In this document: positions 41,959 to 44,097 of the stretch, piece after piece
How the letters are laid out: every line of letters begins with the position of its first letter
Numbering within the stretch: position 1 is the first letter of the stretch
Assembly (NCBI GenBank): GCA_944324965.1
Contig: CALUYH010000011.1
Coordinates: 1 to 44,097 of the forward strand
Reading direction: 5' to 3'
Length of the DNA: 44,097 nt
Source: Candidatus Avelusimicrobium gallinaceum
GTDB lineage: Bacteria > Elusimicrobiota > Elusimicrobia > Elusimicrobiales > Elusimicrobiaceae
Notes under the pieces: model-generated
Database searches by the model: none
What the model saw: only the letters and a program-made list of their open reading frames with translations
Told to the model about the DNA's origin: nothing
Made by a program: the position numbers and the translations under genes

Positions 41959-42980
41959 TATTTCAAGTTTTCCCGGTAAAACGCTTCAATTTTGTCAAAC
42001 GGGATTTTTTCCAGGTTGTCATACAAATCCACATGGGTTGCCCCGGGGATGATGAGCAGTTCCTTGTTGTTTCCCGTGAGTTTTTTGAAAGCGTCCTCGC
42101 TGAAATAGCGGCTGTGGGCTTTTTCGCCGTGGATCATCAACACCGGGTTGCGGATTTCGCTGCTGTAAGCCAAAATGGGCAGGTTCATCAGCGACAGGCC
42201 GGACGTCATATTCCAATTTCCGTTGGAGTTAATGGAGCGTTTGTGGAACCCGCGCGGCGTTTTGTAATAGTGCCAATAATCTTGCACGAACCACGGTTCC
42301 TCGCCCGTCAGCTTTTCGGGCAGGCCGGGCTGCGGCGCATAGGTGCCGGATTGAAAATCTTTCGTGCGTTGGGCGTTTAATTGTTCTTTTTGGGCGTAGC
42401 GGGCGTCGGCGTCCATGGCGTCAAAATACCCGTAGGCGGAAACGCGCGTCATATCGTACATGGTGGACGTGACCGTGGCTTTAATGCGCGTATCCATGGC
42501 GGCGGCGTTTAAGGCAAATCCGCCAAAGCCGCAAATGCCCAAAATGCCGATTTTATTCGGGTCCGCGTTTTTATACGTGCTTAAAAAATCCACCGCGGCG
42601 CTGAAGTCTTCGGTATTGATGTCCGGCGAGGCTACATTGCGCGGTGAACCTTTGCTTTCCCCGGTGAAAGACGGGTCAAAGGCCAGCGTGATAAATCCGC
42701 GTTCCGCCAACGTTTGCGCGTACAGGCCGGAGGCTTGCTCCTTCACCGCGCCGAACGGCCCGGAAATGGCGATAGCCGGCAGTTTGGCGTCTTTTTTAAT
42801 CCCTTTGGGCAAATACAAATCCCCCGCCAGTTTAATGCCGAAGCGGTTTTTAAAATGCACCCGCTTGACGGTTACTTTTTCGCTTTTAGGGAACGTTTTG
42901 TCCCAGGCAGCTGCTTGCACCATATCTATTCCTCCCCAGAGAAAAATAGCTGTTAGCAAAATGTTGCACAGTTGTTTCAT
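41958..42980 (-). CDS. exported alpha/beta hydrolase (dienelactone-hydrolase-like) with Cys nucleophile motif
   Basis: 340 aa with signal peptide (1-23, ending VQAAA). Alpha/beta-hydrolase features: AIAISGPFGAVKEQ near 70 (oxyanion region), ITLAFDPSFTGESKG near 96, nucleophile elbow GILGICGFGGFAL near 147 with Cys in place of Ser, and MIHGEKAHSRYFSE plus ATHVDLYDNL carrying the acid and His. Relatives with GxCxG and TSTMYDMTRV are common in anaerobe genomes next to cyclophilin-like genes; substrate unknown. AAGGAGA lies six bases before ATG. First gene of a two-gene operon. Confidence 0.86.
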   Translation of the reverse strand: MKQLCNILLTAIFLWGGIDMVQAAAWDKTFPKSEKVTVKRVHFKNRFGIKLAGDLYLPKGIKKDAKLPAIAISGPFGAVKEQASGLYAQTLAERGFITLAFDPSFTGESKGSPRNVASPDINTEDFSAAVDFLSTYKNADPNKIGILGICGFGGFALNAAAMDTRIKATVTSTMYDMTRVSAYGYFDAMDADARYAQKEQLNAQRTKDFQSGTYAPQPGLPEKLTGEEPWFVQDYWHYYKTPRGFHKRSINSNGNWNMTSGLSLMNLPILAYSSEIRNPVLMIHGEKAHSRYFSEDAFKKLTGNNKELLIIPGATHVDLYDNLEKIPFDKIEAFYRENLK

Positions 42981-42999
42981 ATTCTCTCCTTTTTATTAC

Positions 43000-43030
43000 A
43001 TTGTACACGCTGGAGTTGGCTCCAAGTCAA
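43000..43030 (-). promoter_or_regulatory. MerR-type promoter with 19-base spacer and dyad
   Basis: Minus strand TTGACT (43025-43030), a 19-base spacer and TACAAT (43000-43005). The spacer holds the inverted repeat TGGAG-CCAA-CTCCA (43011-43024). A spacer of 19 bases with a central dyad is the hallmark of MerR-family activated promoters. It drives the hydrolase/cyclophilin-like operon. No merR-like gene is in the window. Confidence 0.7.
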
Positions 43031-43055
43031 GCCTAAATTGATTAAAATGCCGAAA

Positions 43056-43090
43056 ACAAAAACGAGGCCGCAGGTGAACCTCGTTTTTGT
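43056..43090. terminator. terminator after the SnoaL-like gene
   Basis: ACAAAAACGAGG (43056-43067) pairs with CCTCGTTTTTGT (43079-43090), working in both directions. Confidence 0.9.
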
Positions 43091-43148
43091 AATATCCTTG
43101 TTCGGCGGGCGAATGTCCCGATGCTTGACGTGTACAAAAGAATACGGG

Positions 43149-43562
43149 TCAGCAGGCCCCGATGGCCTTCATAATGGCAATCAGGCCTTCGGCGGCCACA
43201 TCGTTGATGATTTTGCCGTCTTCGTCAAAATAGTAAAAATTCATAAACCGGGCCGAGAACGATTTGTGCGTGGGTTTTATACCAAAAAATTCCCCGTCGT
43301 GCGTGCCGGTGCACATCCAGCTGACGGCCACGATGTTCTTTTCGGCCACCATAGTTTCCGCCTTCCATTGCACATCGGAAAATCCGGTGCGCAAAAAGTG
43401 AACTACGGATAAATACCCCTCCCCGCCGATGAGCGGCGTCGGGGAAACGGGCGTGATAAATTGAGCCTTGGCGCTGATTAATTGGTTAGCCAAATTTAAA
43501 TCGGCCGTGTTGATCATCGTTTCAAATTGTTTCATTTTGTTTTTATTTTCTTCGGTGTTCAT
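43149..43562 (-). CDS. SnoaL-like (NTF2 fold) protein
   Basis: 137 aa, cytoplasmic. NTF2-fold/ester-cyclase-like layout: an N-terminal helix, LISAKAQFITPVSPTPLIGGEGYLSVVHFLRTGFSDVQW, then strands ETMVAEKNIVAVSWMCTGTHDGEFFGIKPTHKSFSARFMNFYYFDEDGKIINDV. The TGTHDGEFFGIKPT block is typical of SnoaL-related proteins of unknown substrate. The ATG has AGGAGC eight bases upstream. It lies 36 bases behind the MarR gene and is likely co-transcribed and controlled by it. Confidence 0.84.
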   Translation of the reverse strand: MNTEENKNKMKQFETMINTADLNLANQLISAKAQFITPVSPTPLIGGEGYLSVVHFLRTGFSDVQWKAETMVAEKNIVAVSWMCTGTHDGEFFGIKPTHKSFSARFMNFYYFDEDGKIINDVAAEGLIAIMKAIGAC

Positions 43563-43598
43563 ACGTGCTCCTGTTAAATGGAAAAAATAAATGTAAAT

Positions 43599-44018
43599 CT
43601 AGTGGGTGTTTTTTAAAATTTTTGCCAGCATTGCATCCAGCTGTGCCAGTTCCTCTTTCGTAAAATTTTTAAAAAGGATTTTATCCAATTCTTTGGAAAT
43701 TTTTGTAAAGGTGGGTTTAAATGCAAGCCCTTGGGCGGACAAACGAATGTAGGTGATGCGGGAGTCCGCGGTGGATTTTTCTCGCTTTACAAAGCCCAGT
43801 TTTTCCAGCTTATTAACCAATACCGTAACGGTAGGTTTCGTCTTGCCGATTTTTTCGGCTAAGTCTTGCATCGTTACTTTTTTGTACTGATACAGCACGG
43901 CCAAAATATCCCCGTGTGAAGGTGCCAGCTGCCCGCAATTAGATTCTTTCAATTTGCTGGTGATAAATGTATTTCCGGCGCTGACAATTTTGGACGCGAG
44001 GGATAAAATCCTGTACAT
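43599..44018 (-). CDS. MarR-family transcriptional regulator
   Basis: 139 aa, winged-helix dimer. LAPSHGDILAVLYQYKKVTMQDLAEKIGKTKPTVTVLVNKLEKLGFVKREKSTADSRITYIRLSAQG gives the helix-turn-helix (about 48-85) and the wing with the conserved Asp-Ser-Arg (D-x-R motif). One Cys (28) lies in the N-terminal helix. The ATG stands six bases after a consensus -10 and there is no ribosome site, so the message should be leaderless. A perfect 18-base palindrome overlaps the promoter spacer and -10, which predicts autorepression. Probably controls itself and the SnoaL-like gene. Confidence 0.92.
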   Translation of the reverse strand: MYRILSLASKIVSAGNTFITSKLKESNCGQLAPSHGDILAVLYQYKKVTMQDLAEKIGKTKPTVTVLVNKLEKLGFVKREKSTADSRITYIRLSAQGLAFKPTFTKISKELDKILFKNFTKEELAQLDAMLAKILKNTH

Positions 44019-44024
44019 AGTTAC

Positions 44025-44053
44025 ATTATAGTTAGATATCTAACTAATGTCAA
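44025..44053 (-). promoter_or_regulatory. consensus promoter with MarR operator
   Basis: Minus strand TTGACA (44048-44053), 17-base spacer and TATAAT (44025-44030), six bases before the ATG. The perfect palindrome TAGTTAGATATCTAACTA (44029-44046) fills the spacer and enters the -10 box. The remaining bases to the window end look like the first arm of a terminator (AAAAAACCCCGC) of a gene outside. Confidence 0.85.
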
Positions 44054-44097
44054 TCGGTTTCCCAGCATGGCGGAGTTTGGGCAATAAAAAACCCCGC

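Overview
The window looks like a chromosomal segment of a strictly anaerobic, fermentative, diderm (Gram-negative-type) bacterium. LPS core genes, an AsmA protein, predicted outer-membrane and lipoprotein genes indicate two membranes. A Fur/PerR-type regulator next to rubrerythrin, an iron alcohol dehydrogenase, L-lactate dehydrogenase, pyruvate kinase and GAPDH indicate anaerobic sugar fermentation. The gene style (many signal-peptide proteins ending in AQ, GC-rich hairpin terminators, moderate GC) would fit a gut Elusimicrobiota lineage, but this is an inference from impression only. No rRNA, tRNA, CRISPR array, IS element or phage module was seen.

Layout. 1-2.8 kb: a heptosyltransferase-like GT9 protein and Kdo transferase (waaA), overlapping. 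3.1-8.8 kb: AsmA protein, YkvA-like protein, Na/Pi cotransporter with PhoU domain, a multi-pass membrane protein. 8.9-12.6 kb: BaiN/YhiN flavoprotein, iron alcohol dehydrogenase, then the divergent perR-rubrerythrin oxidative stress unit. 12.7-15.5 kb: tandem DHA2 drug-efflux MFS genes. 15.5-17 kb: a GC-rich structured intergenic stretch and a short acyl-CoA-ligase-like gene. 17-24 kb: a 1516-residue fusion of a secreted-type region with an MFS-like membrane domain, behind a strongly structured leader, then an OPA-family organophosphate transporter and a 5'-truncated copy of such a transporter. 24-28.4 kb: secreted ankyrin protein, pyruvate kinase, AlaX-like tRNA-editing protein overlapping an outer-membrane barrel gene. 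28.5-31 kb: a secreted protein with ADP-ribosyltransferase-like features, two small ORFs separated by terminators, a lipocalin lipoprotein and a SIMPL protein. 31-33 kb: GAPDH and YbaK-type deacylase. 33-37 kb: three tandem secreted chymotrypsin-fold proteases whose nucleophile position is cysteine. 37.2-41.5 kb: DUF1893 lipoprotein, GT87-like membrane glycosyltransferase, LDH, inorganic pyrophosphatase, macro-domain protein. 41.5-44 kb: cyclophilin-like lipoprotein plus alpha/beta hydrolase under a MerR-type promoter, then SnoaL-like protein with an autoregulated MarR gene.

Two themes run through the window. First, several genes have a sigma70-type -10 box exactly six bases before the start codon, predicting leaderless mRNAs (clearest at 5346, 27053, 29887 and 44018). 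Second, five secreted proteins share a lysine/glycine/alanine-rich stretch directly after a signal peptide ending in AQ; three of them are the Cys-type proteases, which resemble V8/glutamyl endopeptidases with Ser replaced by Cys. The protease family, the giant MFS fusion and the small-ORF locus are the best candidates for undescribed biology.
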